A stretch of DNA of 64,000 bases from assembly GCF_004102725.1 (NCBI RefSeq), contig NZ_LHQS01000001.1, forward strand, positions 289,304 through 353,303, given 5' to 3'. The DNA is from Methanoculleus taiwanensis. GTDB lineage: Archaea > Halobacteriota > Methanomicrobia > Methanomicrobiales > Methanoculleaceae. Shown piece by piece: positions 17,369 through 26,662 of this stretch. The notes below the pieces were generated by a model. The model did no database searches. It saw only the letters and a program-made list of their open reading frames with translations, and was not told where the DNA came from. The number at the start of each line of letters is the position of its first letter. The first letter of the stretch is position 1. The position numbers and the translations under genes are program-made.

Positions 17369-17937
17369 AGATCTGCGGGATCACCACCGTCGGGGACGCC
17401 CGCGCCGCGATAGCGGCAGGAGCCGACGCTGTCGGGGTGGTGATGAACAGCTCGTCGCCGCGTTCCGTGACGCCGGATCAGGCACGGCGGGTATTTGCGG
17501 CGGTTTCGCCGTTTGTAACCACAGTTGCTGTCACCTCGACCGATCGGGAGGAGGATCTTGCGAGCATCCTCGCCTGCCGGCCGGATGCGGTACAGGTGGG
17601 TGGCGGTCTCGATCTGCCCCATGATGCGGCGGTGCGGGTTCTCCGGGTTCTCAGGCCTGGTGACGCCCTCCGGGACGACTGCGATGCGGTGATCGTCGAC
17701 GGCAGTCACGGCACCGGACGGGCATTCGACCATGCGTATGCGAAAAAGTGCGTGGCCACATCATCGGTGCCGGTCATCCTCGCAGGCGGGCTGACCTGCG
17801 GGAATGTGGGTGAGGCGATACGAACAGTGCGGCCGTATGCCGTCGATGTCTCCTCGGGCGTCGAGACGGCGCCGGGGCGGAAGGACGACCGGCTCATGCG
17901 AGCGTTTGTGAAGATATGCAGGACGACAGATCTATGA
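17365..17937 (+). CDS. trpF: Phosphoribosylanthranilate isomerase
   Basis: This 190-residue TIM barrel is slightly short for the family. It begins at a GTG with [11 protein letters not shown], carrying the catalytic cysteine, and continues to [10 protein letters not shown] (catalytic aspartate), ILAGGLT and VDVSSGVE. It catalyses the Amadori rearrangement of phosphoribosylanthranilate. It overlaps trpC (GTGA) and trpB (ATGA). Confidence 0.93.
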   Translation: MKICGITTVGDARAAIAAGADAVGVVMNSSSPRSVTPDQARRVFAAVSPFVTTVAVTSTDREEDLASILACRPDAVQVGGGLDLPHDAAVRVLRVLRPGDALRDDCDAVIVDGSHGTGRAFDHAYAKKCVATSSVPVILAGGLTCGNVGEAIRTVRPYAVDVSSGVETAPGRKDDRLMRAFVKICRTTDL

Positions 17938-19106
17938 AAGCAGGACGATATGGAGTATATGGCGGGCAGTACGTGCCCGAAACCCTGATGAGCGCGCTGA
18001 TCGAGCTTGAGGAAACCTACGGCCGGGTATCCGCCGATCCCGAGTTTTCCCGCCAGCTCGGCTGGTACCTCCGCGAGTATGCCGGCAGGGAGACGCCGCT
18101 CACCTACTGCACGAACCTCTCCCAAGAGCTCGGTTGCCGTGTTTACCTGAAACGCGAGGATCTGCTTCACGGCGGTGCACACAAGCTGAACAATACTCTC
18201 GGTCAGGCGCTGATGGCAAAGTTCATGGGCAAGCGCCGGCTGATTGCCGAGACCGGCGCCGGTCAGCACGGCGTGGCGACGGCGATCGCGGGTGCGGCCC
18301 TCGGTCTTCCCGTCGATGTCTATATGGGCGAGGTGGACACCCGGCGGCAGGCGCTGAACGTCTTCCGGATGGAGCTCCTCGGAGCACGGGTCATCCCGGT
18401 CGCCTCCGGGACACGGACGCTCAAAGACGCCATCAACGCGGCGATGCGTGACTGGGTGACAAATCTCCGGGAGACCCATTACCTGCTCGGTTCCTGCGTG
18501 GGCCCGCACCCCTTCCCCCGGATCGTCCGGGATTTCCAGTCGGTCATCGGCGAGGAGACGAAACGGCAGATACTCGAGCGTGAAGGGCGGCTCCCGGATA
18601 CCGTCGTCGCCTGCGTCGGTGGCGGTTCGAACGCGATCGGTATCTTCTACCCGTTCGTGAACGACGACGTGGGGCTCGTCGGTGTCGAAGCGGGAGGCGA
18701 GGGGCTCGAGACTCCCCGTCACGGAGCGTCGCTCTCTGCCGGCTCGGTCGGGGTCTTCCAGGGGGCGCTCTCATACCTTCTCCAGGACGACGACGGCCAG
18801 GCGCTTCCGACGCACTCTATCGCCGCCGGCCTCGACCACCCTTCGGTCGGCCCCGAGCACGCGATGCTGAAAGATGCCGGACGCGTCCGCTATGAGGCGG
18901 TCACCGACGCCGAGGCGCTCACTGCCTTCCGCCGTCTCTCCCGGACAGAGGGGATCATTCCGGCGCTCGAGTCTGCCCATGCGGTCGCCTATGCACTCCG
19001 GGCAGCGGATGGCCTCGATAAAGACGGCATCCTCGTCGTCAACCTCTCGGGACGGGGCGACAAGGACGTTGCCGACGTCGCGACGATCCACGGAGGAGCG
19101 GCATGA
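17934..19106 (+). CDS. trpB: Tryptophan synthase beta subunit TrpB1
   Basis: This 390-residue classical TrpB has the PLP lysine K84 in [13 protein letters not shown], the E109-equivalent in AETGAGQHG, and the phosphate loop [10 protein letters not shown]. It condenses indole, channelled from TrpA, with serine. Its stop overlaps trpA, the partner subunit. I chose ATG 17934, which overlaps the trpF stop. It coexists with TrpB2 at the head of the operon. Confidence 0.95.
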   Translation: MKAGRYGVYGGQYVPETLMSALIELEETYGRVSADPEFSRQLGWYLREYAGRETPLTYCTNLSQELGCRVYLKREDLLHGGAHKLNNTLGQALMAKFMGKRRLIAETGAGQHGVATAIAGAALGLPVDVYMGEVDTRRQALNVFRMELLGARVIPVASGTRTLKDAINAAMRDWVTNLRETHYLLGSCVGPHPFPRIVRDFQSVIGEETKRQILEREGRLPDTVVACVGGGSNAIGIFYPFVNDDVGLVGVEAGGEGLETPRHGASLSAGSVGVFQGALSYLLQDDDGQALPTHSIAAGLDHPSVGPEHAMLKDAGRVRYEAVTDAEALTAFRRLSRTEGIIPALESAHAVAYALRAADGLDKDGILVVNLSGRGDKDVADVATIHGGAA

Positions 19107-19939
19107 GCCGGATATCCAGGCTGTTTACCCGGAAATGCCCGGGCTTCATCGGATTTACCGTCGCCGGAGACCCGGATGCCGGAACAGCGCTCCGGGTGGT
19201 GAGGACGATGATCGACGCGGGTCTCGACCTCCTCGAGATCGCCGTCCCCTACGCCGACCCGGTGGCGGACGGCCCCGTGATAGAGCGGGCGCATACCCGT
19301 GCTCTTGAGGCCGGCACCACTCCGGATGACGTCTTCACGCTCGTCCGGCAGGTTCGGGAGTACGCACCGGATCTGCCGGTCGTCCTCTTCACCTACTACA
19401 ACATCATCCACCGCCGGGGGCCTGAGCGGTTCTTCGTTGACGCTGCTGCTGCCGGTGCTGACGGTGTTCTGATCGTCGATCTCCCGATCGAGGAGTCGGG
19501 CGAGGTCGCAGAGGTTGCGAGGCGGCACGGGATCGATCGGATCATGCTCATCGCCCCGACGACCTCGCCGGAACGCCGTCGGGCGATCCTCCGGGAGGCG
19601 TCCGGATTCGTCTACCTGATATCGCTTGAAGGTGTGACCGGCGAGCGCGACCGGCTCGCTCCCGATATTGCCGGCCTGGTCGGGGCGGTGCGGGAGGATA
19701 CCTATCTCCCGCTCGCGGTGGGGTTCGGCATCTCGCGCCCTGAACACGTCCGGGCGGTCGCGGCCGCCGGTGCGGACGGTGTCATCGTGGGGAGTGCGCT
19801 CGTCCGGATCGTTGAAGAGCACCTCGGGGACGAGGCAGGGTTGCATGAGGCGCTCCGCACCGTGATCGGGGCGATGCGGTGTGTTCTCGCCCCCGGGCGG
19901 GAGCCTGATATACCCGGACGAGAGAGTGTAGAGGGATGA
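19103..19939 (+). CDS. trpA: Tryptophan synthase alpha subunit
   Basis: This 278-residue TIM barrel releases indole from indoleglycerol phosphate. The catalytic E45 and D56 lie in [17 protein letters not shown], and later motifs are [24 protein letters not shown] and [10 protein letters not shown]. It overlaps trpB upstream and the NAD-kinase-like gene downstream by ATGA. The last 15 or so residues extend beyond the usual end. Confidence 0.95.
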   Translation: MSRISRLFTRKCPGFIGFTVAGDPDAGTALRVVRTMIDAGLDLLEIAVPYADPVADGPVIERAHTRALEAGTTPDDVFTLVRQVREYAPDLPVVLFTYYNIIHRRGPERFFVDAAAAGADGVLIVDLPIEESGEVAEVARRHGIDRIMLIAPTTSPERRRAILREASGFVYLISLEGVTGERDRLAPDIAGLVGAVREDTYLPLAVGFGISRPEHVRAVAAAGADGVIVGSALVRIVEEHLGDEAGLHEALRTVIGAMRCVLAPGREPDIPGRESVEG

Positions 19940-21039
19940 CGCCGAGGATCGGATTCCTCGTAAACCCCATCGCCGGCATGGGCGGTACCGTCGGGCTGAA
20001 GGGGACGGATGGGCAGCTCGCCGAAGCGGTCAGACGGGGGGCAACCCCGCACGCCTGTGATCGTGCGGTGCAGACCCTCTTTCTTCTCCGGGAAGACGGA
20101 ATCGCATTTATCACCTGTGCCGGGGCGATGGGCGAGGACATCCTTCTTCGTGCGGGGATCACCGGGTATACCGTTCTCTACCGGCCGGGAGAACCCACCA
20201 CCGCCGCCGACACCCGGGCCGCGGTACAGGCGTTCCTCGATGCCGGGGCCGACCTGATCCTCTTCTGCGGGGGTGACGGGACAGCCCGTGATGTCTACGA
20301 CGCCGCCCGCCGCGAGGTGCCGATTCTCGGTGTTCCTGCCGGGGTGAAGATGTACTCGGCGGTCTTTGCAGTCAATCCACTGGCGGCGGCCGAGCTTGCC
20401 AGGCAGGCAGGGCGGATCGGCTGCCGGGACTCTGAGGTCATGGATATCGACGAAGAGGCCTACCGTGCCGGTCGGCTCACCGCCCGGCTCTACGGCTACG
20501 CCCGCGTCCCCTACATTCCGGAGCGGACGCAGGGGGGAAAACAGGTCTTCGAGCAGCAGGACGAGGAACGGGCGAAAGACGAGATCGCCGCGTTTATCGC
20601 CGAGATCATGCTGCCGGAGACACTCTACATCATCGGTGCCGGGAGCACGACGGCGCGGATCATGGAACATATGGGCTTCTCCCCGACGCTGCTCGGTGTC
20701 GATGCCGTCAGGGGCGGGAAGGTCGTCGCCCGTGACGCCGACGAAGCGGCGCTGCTCGCACTCCTCGACGAACACCCGCGGGCGAAGATCGTCATAAGCC
20801 CCATCGGGGCTCAGGGTTTCGTTCTCGGCCGTGGAAACCAGCAGATAAGTCCGGCGGTGCTCAAAAAAGCCGGATTAGCGAATCTCATCGTGGTCGCCAC
20901 GCCCGCCAAGCTCGCCGCCACGCCCCTCCTGTACGTCGACTCCGGGGATGCGGTGCTGGACCGGCAGCTCGGCGACACGTTCCCGGTCATCTCCGGGTAC
21001 CGGATTGCACAGCGGAAACGGGTCGTCCACCCGGAGTGA
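19936..21039 (+). CDS. ATP-NAD kinase / AcoX-like protein
   Basis: This 367-residue protein has the NAD-kinase fold motif FCGGDGTARDVYDA (about 112-125), preceded by a Rossmann-like N-terminus GFLVNPIAGMGGTVGLKG. Length and motifs fit the AcoX-like branch of ATP-NAD kinases. The family phosphorylates NAD or related compounds; the actual substrate of this branch is not settled. It overlaps trpA by ATGA, so it is cotranscribed with the tryptophan genes, an unexpected place for NADP synthesis. Its last 165 bp overlap the open frame of the convergent transporter gene. Confidence 0.82.
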   Translation: MTPRIGFLVNPIAGMGGTVGLKGTDGQLAEAVRRGATPHACDRAVQTLFLLREDGIAFITCAGAMGEDILLRAGITGYTVLYRPGEPTTAADTRAAVQAFLDAGADLILFCGGDGTARDVYDAARREVPILGVPAGVKMYSAVFAVNPLAAAELARQAGRIGCRDSEVMDIDEEAYRAGRLTARLYGYARVPYIPERTQGGKQVFEQQDEERAKDEIAAFIAEIMLPETLYIIGAGSTTARIMEHMGFSPTLLGVDAVRGGKVVARDADEAALLALLDEHPRAKIVISPIGAQGFVLGRGNQQISPAVLKKAGLANLIVVATPAKLAATPLLYVDSGDAVLDRQLGDTFPVISGYRIAQRKRVVHPE

Positions 21040-22653
21040 TGCCGGCTCGCTTCTCTTCTGGACGGAGTACTGTTCGGCGAGCTTGCGGAGATCCCGAACC
21101 TTCGCGTTGGCCGCCTCGACAATGGAGAGGAGTTCGAGGTAGTGGCTGTCGGAGAGATCCCCGACCGCACGGAGATTGATGAGCTGCTCGCGGTACTGCT
21201 CGTTAATGGCGCGTTGCAGGGCGATATCTCGGGCGCGGAGCTCTGCGACCGTCGTGTCGAGGATCTCGGGGAAGAAGAGCCCGAGCCCGACGATATTCTC
21301 TTCGAGGATCCGGTAGACGCTCTCCGCCCGCGTCACCAGGGTGGCAGGGATGCCTTTTCCATCCTGATATGCTCGATGGAAGAACCCCCCGAGATCCGCT
21401 CCGAGGTATCCGAGCCGTCCGATCTCGTTCGACATCCGAACCAGGTAGACCACTTCCTGTGCTTCCCGGTCGGAGAGCGATCGTCCGGAGATCGCCCGGA
21501 GAGCCCGTCCTGTCCGTCCGTCCAGGTAGTCGTTCAGGCTCTCGAGCCTCTCGACCATCTGATAGTCCGCCTCTTTCCCCGTGGCGAGGTAGGTCATCGC
21601 CGCCCGGAAGAGGTCGAGCGTGACCTCGTGGGCGTGCTTAAGCTCCTTTCGGATCAGGTCGAACCCGAGGTGCGTATCGGCGGGGACGCCGCCCTCGAGG
21701 TAGCGTGTCCGCACCAGGATTTCAGGCTCGCTCCCCGGTACCGCCCACTCCACAACCCGCTTGAACTGCCCGATGACGAGAAGAAAGACCGCCGCCGCGA
21801 TCAGGTTGAAGATGAGGTGAGCATTCGCCACCATCTGCGCCTCGGTGCCGCCGATCGTCGCCACAAGATCGGTGAACGGCACGAGGAAGGGCAGGATCAG
21901 CAGCACACCTCCGAGATTGAAGATGAAGTGGGCTGCCGCCGCCCGCCGGGAGTAGAGGTTCATCCGGGCGGAGGCGATGAGCGTCGTCGTGGTCGACCCG
22001 ATGTTCGCGCCGAGCAGGATCGGGATCGCCTGCGGGAGGGTGAGCAAACCCTGCTGGGCGAGGACGACGACGAGGCCGGTCGTGACGGAGCTCGACTGCA
22101 CCAGGGTGGTGAAGAGGAATCCGGTGAGGATGGCGAGTGGGAGTGCCGAATACTCCGTGATGAGTCCGATGATCTCGGGATCGCTCTGGAACGGCATGAG
22201 CGCCGTGGAGATGAGATTCAGGCTGAAGAAGACGAGGCCGAAGTAGAAGAGGGGTTTGCCGAGGAACTTATACCGGCCGCCGAAGATCCCGACGAGGAAT
22301 CCGACCGGGATCAGCACCTGCCCGAAGGCTGTCATCTTGAAGGCGACGAGCTGGGCGGTGACGGTCGTCCCGATGTTCGATCCTATGATGATCCCGAGGC
22401 TCTGGAGGAACGAGAGCGTCCCGGCGTTGACGAGCCCGATGGTGATGATCGTCGTCGCGGCGCTCGATTGAACGAGGGCGGTAACGCCGGCACCGAGGAG
22501 CGCCCCGACGATTGGCCGCTTCGTCACTCTGCCGAGGATCCTGTTGAAACTTCCCTTTGCAACCGCCAGGATCTCCCGGGAGAAGTTCTCTATGCCGTAG
22601 AAGAAGAGGATCAGGCCGGGAATGATGGCGAATACGAGCTCCCAGGGGACCAT
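20875..22653 (-). CDS. Na/Pi-cotransporter family protein with PhoU-like domain
   Basis: This 592-residue open frame starts at ATG 22653. Residues 1-310 hold about eight membrane helices with two internal repeats containing the QSSAATT/QSSSVTT signature (GVTALVQSSAATT and TTLVQSSSVTTG). These are characteristic of NptA/YjbB Na+-dependent phosphate transporters. Residues from about 335 to 530 form a PhoU-like helical domain. After about residue 538 the sequence becomes unlike the family and runs antisense through the last 165 bp of the NAD-kinase-like gene. The original stop may therefore have been lost. Phosphate import or export is likely. Confidence 0.85.
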   Translation of the reverse strand: MVPWELVFAIIPGLILFFYGIENFSREILAVAKGSFNRILGRVTKRPIVGALLGAGVTALVQSSAATTIITIGLVNAGTLSFLQSLGIIIGSNIGTTVTAQLVAFKMTAFGQVLIPVGFLVGIFGGRYKFLGKPLFYFGLVFFSLNLISTALMPFQSDPEIIGLITEYSALPLAILTGFLFTTLVQSSSVTTGLVVVLAQQGLLTLPQAIPILLGANIGSTTTTLIASARMNLYSRRAAAAHFIFNLGGVLLILPFLVPFTDLVATIGGTEAQMVANAHLIFNLIAAAVFLLVIGQFKRVVEWAVPGSEPEILVRTRYLEGGVPADTHLGFDLIRKELKHAHEVTLDLFRAAMTYLATGKEADYQMVERLESLNDYLDGRTGRALRAISGRSLSDREAQEVVYLVRMSNEIGRLGYLGADLGGFFHRAYQDGKGIPATLVTRAESVYRILEENIVGLGLFFPEILDTTVAELRARDIALQRAINEQYREQLINLRAVGDLSDSHYLELLSIVEAANAKVRDLRKLAEQYSVQKRSEPASLRVDDPFPLCNPVPGDDRERVAELPVQHRIPGVDVQEGRGGELGGRGDHDEIR

Positions 22654-22722
22654 GGCATACTCGAAATGGTACTAGGAGATGTGGACGGAAAAAGGGAGAT
22701 GAATTGCACCGGAGCGGTATTG

Positions 22723-23211
22723 CTACTCTATCCTTTTCGCAATCGTCTCGATAGCCTCCATCAGCGTCCGCTTCTTCGGCTTCATGATCGCGACCGGGCA
22801 GTCGACGATCTTCTCGACGATGGGAGCGAGGATAGGAGCGCAGATGATCCCGAGCGCACCCTCTTTGTCCGCCCGGACGGCGGCGATGATGCACTCGTCG
22901 ATCGACTCTGCTGCGTAGCCGCGGACGCGATAGGTTCCGCCGCCGATCGGGACTTCGCGGTTGTCGAGGTCGTCGAGGAGGAACCGGGCGGCGATCACCG
23001 CGATGAAACTCTGCTCCCGGGGTTCGAGGACGCTTACGATCTTCTTTACGGTGGAGAGCCGGGGGTCGGCTTTGCCGCCCGTCAGTTTGTAGAGGGTCGC
23101 CACCGGGATCTCTGCCCGGTCCGCAAGCTCCCGGATGCTCATATCCCGGCGCCGGAGTTCCTCTTCGAGAGCCGTCGAAAATCCGGTCTCGAAGATCTTT
23201 CTCGAGAACAT
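22723..23211 (-). CDS. HTH (XRE-type) transcriptional regulator with C-terminal domain
   Basis: This 162-residue protein has an N-terminal helix-turn-helix (about 22-60: MSIRELADRAEIPVATLYKL then STVKKIVSVL). A ligand- or dimerisation-type domain follows (about 65-160) with glycine/alanine-rich strands (GTYRVRGYAAESIDECIIAAVRA; ILAPIVEKIVDCPVAI). It resembles methanogen-restricted regulators of COG4800 type. It is divergent from the coenzyme M operon and starts 3 bp from a TACTA-TTG-TAGTA repeat. It may therefore control itself and that operon. Confidence 0.78.
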   Translation of the reverse strand: MFSRKIFETGFSTALEEELRRRDMSIRELADRAEIPVATLYKLTGGKADPRLSTVKKIVSVLEPREQSFIAVIAARFLLDDLDNREVPIGGGTYRVRGYAAESIDECIIAAVRADKEGALGIICAPILAPIVEKIVDCPVAIMKPKKRTLMEAIETIAKRIE

Positions 23212-23213
23212 TA

Positions 23214-23226
23214 TACTATTGTAGTA
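23214..23226. promoter_or_regulatory. Inverted repeat at the regulator start
   Basis: TACTA and TAGTA arms are separated by TTG, immediately upstream of the HTH gene's ATG at 23211. An AT-rich TATA-like element on the minus strand lies at about 23240-23247. The repeat would overlap the transcription start, as an autoregulatory operator does. Confidence 0.4.
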
Positions 23227-23316
23227 GAATAATTTGCCATAAATATTTCCTTTTTGGTGAATAAATGGCAGTAATAAAGCGAATCATTATCCCCTATGCA
23301 CGATCATTGAAGATCT

Positions 23317-24096
23317 ATGACCACCGGAACGATCCGGGAGATCACCATCCTGCCGGGAAGGAGCCGGACCGGGGATCCCGAGAACTTCGGCTCACTCGTC
23401 ATCCGGCCGGGCGAGACCATCTCCATCGTCGGCCCGACCGGCTCGGGGAAGAGCGCATTCATAAACGACATCGAGATCTTCGCGAGAAATGACACCGTCA
23501 CCGGGAGGACGGTGCTGGTAAACGGCGAGCTCCCGCCGGAAGAGTTCGTTCGCGACCCGGCACAGAAGCCGATCGCTCTGATCACCCAGAATACCAAGTG
23601 CCTCGCCGATCTCTCGGTTGCCGCGTTCCTCGAGATGCATATCCGTTCACGGAGGCTTGGGGATGAGACGCTCGTGCAGAGAACGATTGATCTCGCCAAC
23701 GAGTTTACGGGCGAAGAGATCCGGGGCGAAGCACGGATGACGTCGCTCTCGGGCGGGCAGACCCGGTCACTGATGGTCGCCGATGCCGTCGTCATCAGCA
23801 GCGCTCCGATCCTCCTCCTCGACGAGGTGGAGAACGCCGGGATATTCAAGGATCGGGTTATCGAGGTGCTGCGGCAGTATGGAAAGGCGGTGATCTTCGT
23901 CACCCACGACCCCCTCGTCTCGCTCCTCTCCACCCGGAGGGTTGTGATGAAGAACGGCGCGGTCGAGAGCATACTCGAACCCGGCGACCTCGAAGCGGAG
24001 GCGCTCGCGGCAGCGCTGCGGCTTGACGGGATCCTGGCACGGATGCGGGAGCGGATCCGGGCGGGCGAGCTGATCACCGATCCGGCATTCGCATGA
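23317..24096 (+). CDS. Soluble ABC-type ATPase heading the CoM operon
   Basis: This 259-residue protein has Walker A GPTGSGKSA (about 36-44), ABC signature LSGGQTRS (about 146-153), Walker B ILLLDEVENAG, and a switch histidine in VIFVTHDP. There is no permease, membrane segment or solute-binding protein anywhere in the operon, so a transporter role is unlikely. Family knowledge allows for soluble ABC ATPases in metallocentre assembly or repair; methanogens use AtwA this way for methyl-CoM reductase. It overlaps the GTPase gene by ATGA. Its exact function is unknown. Confidence 0.82.
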   Translation: MTTGTIREITILPGRSRTGDPENFGSLVIRPGETISIVGPTGSGKSAFINDIEIFARNDTVTGRTVLVNGELPPEEFVRDPAQKPIALITQNTKCLADLSVAAFLEMHIRSRRLGDETLVQRTIDLANEFTGEEIRGEARMTSLSGGQTRSLMVADAVVISSAPILLLDEVENAGIFKDRVIEVLRQYGKAVIFVTHDPLVSLLSTRRVVMKNGAVESILEPGDLEAEALAAALRLDGILARMRERIRAGELITDPAFA

Positions 24097-24800
24097 AACT
24101 GATTATCGTCGCCGGCCCGCCGTCCTCCGGGAAAACAGCGGTCGTCAGGCAGATCGTCAGGGGGCTCCTCAATACGCATGTGATCGCGTACCTCAAGATC
24201 GACGTCGTCCGGGCGTTCGAGGATGAGGAACTCCGGGCTGAATTCGCTATCCCCACCCGGAAGGTCTACTCCGGTGATCTCTGCCCCGATCACGCGGGCG
24301 TTACGGTGATGCGGGACGCGATCGTCTGGGCGGAGGACGAGGGTGCGGGTCTCCTGATCGTCGAGAGCGCCGGGCTCTGCCTCCGCTGCTCGCCCTACAC
24401 CACGCAGGCGTTCGGGATCGTGGTGCTCTCCGCTGTTTCGGGGACGAACACCCCCTTAAAAATGGCGGCTATGCTGGGGCTCGCCGATACTGCAGTCGTC
24501 ACCCGGATCGATCTCGTCTCCCAGGCCGAGAAAGAGGTCTTCCGCGAACGGATCCGGGAGGTGAACCCCGCGCTCGATATCGTCGAGACGAACGCCGTCC
24601 AGGGCACCGGGATGCGGTATCTCCTCCGAGCGATCGAGGAATGCCCGGCGATCGACGACCCGGATGCAATCGTCCTCCGAGGTGTTCCGCCGCTCGGCGT
24701 CTGCACCATCTGCATCGGCAAGACCGGTATCGGGTGGCAGCATCACTTCGGCGTCGTCAGGAAGCTCGAGGGCGCCGACTACCTCTACCGGGGGGAGTAG
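24093..24800 (+). CDS. G3E/HypB-like P-loop GTPase
   Basis: This 235-residue protein starts LIIVAGPPSSGKTAVVRQI with a P-loop. It continues with a Walker-B-like LLIVESAGLC and a TRIDLV motif in place of NKxD. Three cysteine-bearing segments (GDLCPDHAGV, LCLRCSPYTTQ, GVCTICIGKTGIGWQHH) suggest metal or Fe-S binding. G3E and HypB proteins insert metals or cofactors into enzymes. Lying between an ABC ATPase and a four-cysteine Fe-S protein, it may serve a maturation step for the ComF-like enzyme downstream. That role is inferred. Confidence 0.75.
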   Translation: MKLIIVAGPPSSGKTAVVRQIVRGLLNTHVIAYLKIDVVRAFEDEELRAEFAIPTRKVYSGDLCPDHAGVTVMRDAIVWAEDEGAGLLIVESAGLCLRCSPYTTQAFGIVVLSAVSGTNTPLKMAAMLGLADTAVVTRIDLVSQAEKEVFRERIREVNPALDIVETNAVQGTGMRYLLRAIEECPAIDDPDAIVLRGVPPLGVCTICIGKTGIGWQHHFGVVRKLEGADYLYRGE

Positions 24801-24803
24801 CGG

Positions 24804-25424
24804 ATGGCATGGAAACCCCCGGGAAAAGACTGCGGAGCCTGCGGCGCCCCGACCTGCGAGGCGTTCCTCGCTCTGGCCAGGACCGGGAAACGGGAGCGTG
24901 CCGATTGTATCTTCTACGAGGAAGCGAAGGTCTTACCCGGGTCGGCCCCGGAGACGCGGCACCCGGAGCGGGATATCCTCGGTAGGAGTTACGACTTCAT
25001 CCTCGAACCGTTCCCCGGTGAGGTCTCCGCGAGGAAGATCGTCCTCCCGTTCCGCCCCGACCTCGTCGAGGCCTGGGATATCCGCGAGGGCGACATTGTC
25101 GTCGGGAGGCCGACTGGCGCGGGCTGCCCGGTTCAGCACGTCCTCCAGGTCATTCATGCAAGCCCCGTATCGGGGCTTCTCACCTGCTTTGTCGTCGGGC
25201 CGCAGGCATCCCGGGGCGCAGAGTTTAAGGATCTGGAGGCCTACCACATGGTTGGCTTTGAGGGAATCGCCCGGCCGGTTCTCCGGGAACCGGTGTTCGG
25301 GATGCGGCAGCGGTTTCTGCCCGGGTACTGCATGATGAATCTGGCGCACACGGGGGTCGTCAACATGATCCTTGGCAGATCGTACGGGCTCCACGTGCGG
25401 GTGGAGGATGTCAGGTTGCTATGA
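24804..25424 (+). CDS. Four-cysteine Fe-S domain protein
   Basis: This 206-residue protein opens with the PF04060-type four-cysteine motif: CGACGAPTC, then C about 20 residues later (ADCIFYEEA), all within residues 8-38. Such a domain binds one [4Fe-4S] cluster in CO dehydrogenase/corrinoid protein systems. The remaining 165 residues (strands around SYDFILEPFPGEVSARKIVLPF; GYCMMNLAHTGVVNMILG) match nothing I can name. It starts 4 bp after the GTPase gene and overlaps the ComF-like gene, so it may donate electrons or a cluster to it. Function unknown. Confidence 0.75.
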   Translation: MAWKPPGKDCGACGAPTCEAFLALARTGKRERADCIFYEEAKVLPGSAPETRHPERDILGRSYDFILEPFPGEVSARKIVLPFRPDLVEAWDIREGDIVVGRPTGAGCPVQHVLQVIHASPVSGLLTCFVVGPQASRGAEFKDLEAYHMVGFEGIARPVLREPVFGMRQRFLPGYCMMNLAHTGVVNMILGRSYGLHVRVEDVRLL

Positions 25425-26662
25425 AGACGATTCAGGAGATCGAGGAGAAGATCTGGAAGGGCGAGGCGGTCGTCTGTACCGCCGCCGAGTTCAAGGCGCT
25501 CGTCCGTGAAGGAGAGACGCTCTTGGCGGCCGAGGTCGACGTGGTGACCACCGGAACCTGCGGGGTAGTCTCGGGCACCGCAGCCATCCTCTCGGTGCCG
25601 GTCGCTCCCCCGGGGAGTTTCGAGCGGGCGGAGAAGATCTGGCTCAACGGCGTGCCGTGTTTCCCCGGCCCCTGCCCGAACGAGCGGCTCGGTCTCGTCG
25701 ACCTCATCGTCTCGGGCACAGCCCACGCCGGGATGGACTACGGCGGCGGCCACCTCCTCCGTGATATCGTCGCGGGAAACCCGGTTGAGGTCGTCGTCGA
25801 GGCGAAAGACCAGAGTTTCGAGGCGACGGTCACGCTCGGCGACCTCCCCTTCGCCCGGATGTTCACGACACGGAGCGCGTTTAAAAATTACACGGCGTTC
25901 GTGAACCGCCGGCCGACGACCGTCGCCACGATCTTCTCGGTGCGGGGGCTTACCGGCCCCTGCCGCGAGGTCTCGGTGAGCGGCTGCGGTGAGATAAACC
26001 CCCTGCAGAACGATCCTGCCCGGCTCTCCATTCTGACGGGTTCGCCAATCCTGCTCAACGGTGCGGCGGGAATTGTTCTCGGGGAAGGGACGCGGAGCAG
26101 CCCCGAGAAACCGAACCTCTCCGTCAGTGCCGATATGACCGGGATGCAGCCACAGTACCTCGGCGGCTTTCGGACGTCGGTATCCCCGGAGTGCTTCATC
26201 AGCATCGCCGCCCCGATCCCGGTGCTCGACGACCGGCAGATCGCCATGCTCTCCGTCCTCGACGGGGAGATACCCCTCCCGATCGCCGACATCAATGACC
26301 GGAAGGTTCTCGGCGAGAGTACCTACGGGGAGGTCTGGGAGAAGGCCGGGACATGCGTGCAGTACTACCCCGACTGGTGCGAGGACTGTTCCGCCTGCGC
26401 CGCCGGCGAAACCTGCCCGACGGGAGCCTTCTCGAAGGGGAAGGGGATCGACCGCGACCGCTGCCTCGACTGCGGCACCTGTATCTCCGTCTGCCCGGGT
26501 GGCGCTTTCGAGGGTGATTACGGCGCTCTCCGGGTTCGCGGCCGGAAGGTTCCGATCATGCTCCGGCAGTCCAGCCGCCGGAGGGCCGAAGAGATCTGTA
26601 GCGACCTCAAAGAGCAGATCCTGGCGGGGCATTTCCGGCTCACCGGAGGTGGGCGGCCGTGA
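25421..26662 (+). CDS. comF: ComF-like protein / methanogenesis marker 16 (DUF39 plus ferredoxin)
   Basis: This 413-residue protein has an N-terminal DUF39/COG1900 domain (about 1-310) and a C-terminal dicluster ferredoxin domain with CSACAAGETCPTGAF and CLDCGTCISVCPGGAF (about 323-365). DUF39 relatives convert aspartate semialdehyde and sulfide to homocysteine. The marker-16 branch (MJ1681) has been linked to the same chemistry on sulfoacetaldehyde, giving coenzyme M. Position directly before cysteate synthase and ComDE fits that final step. Overlaps flank both ends. The pathway step is taken from memory of the literature; the domains are visible here. Confidence 0.82.
   Translation: MKTIQEIEEKIWKGEAVVCTAAEFKALVREGETLLAAEVDVVTTGTCGVVSGTAAILSVPVAPPGSFERAEKIWLNGVPCFPGPCPNERLGLVDLIVSGTAHAGMDYGGGHLLRDIVAGNPVEVVVEAKDQSFEATVTLGDLPFARMFTTRSAFKNYTAFVNRRPTTVATIFSVRGLTGPCREVSVSGCGEINPLQNDPARLSILTGSPILLNGAAGIVLGEGTRSSPEKPNLSVSADMTGMQPQYLGGFRTSVSPECFISIAAPIPVLDDRQIAMLSVLDGEIPLPIADINDRKVLGESTYGEVWEKAGTCVQYYPDWCEDCSACAAGETCPTGAFSKGKGIDRDRCLDCGTCISVCPGGAFEGDYGALRVRGRKVPIMLRQSSRRRAEEICSDLKEQILAGHFRLTGGGRP

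Noticed and set aside
21142..23232. 696-codon open frame on the plus strand
   Set aside because: It is antisense to the Na/Pi transporter and the HTH regulator, both with clear family motifs. Its product is a low-complexity acidic and Arg-rich sequence typical of GC-rich antisense frames.
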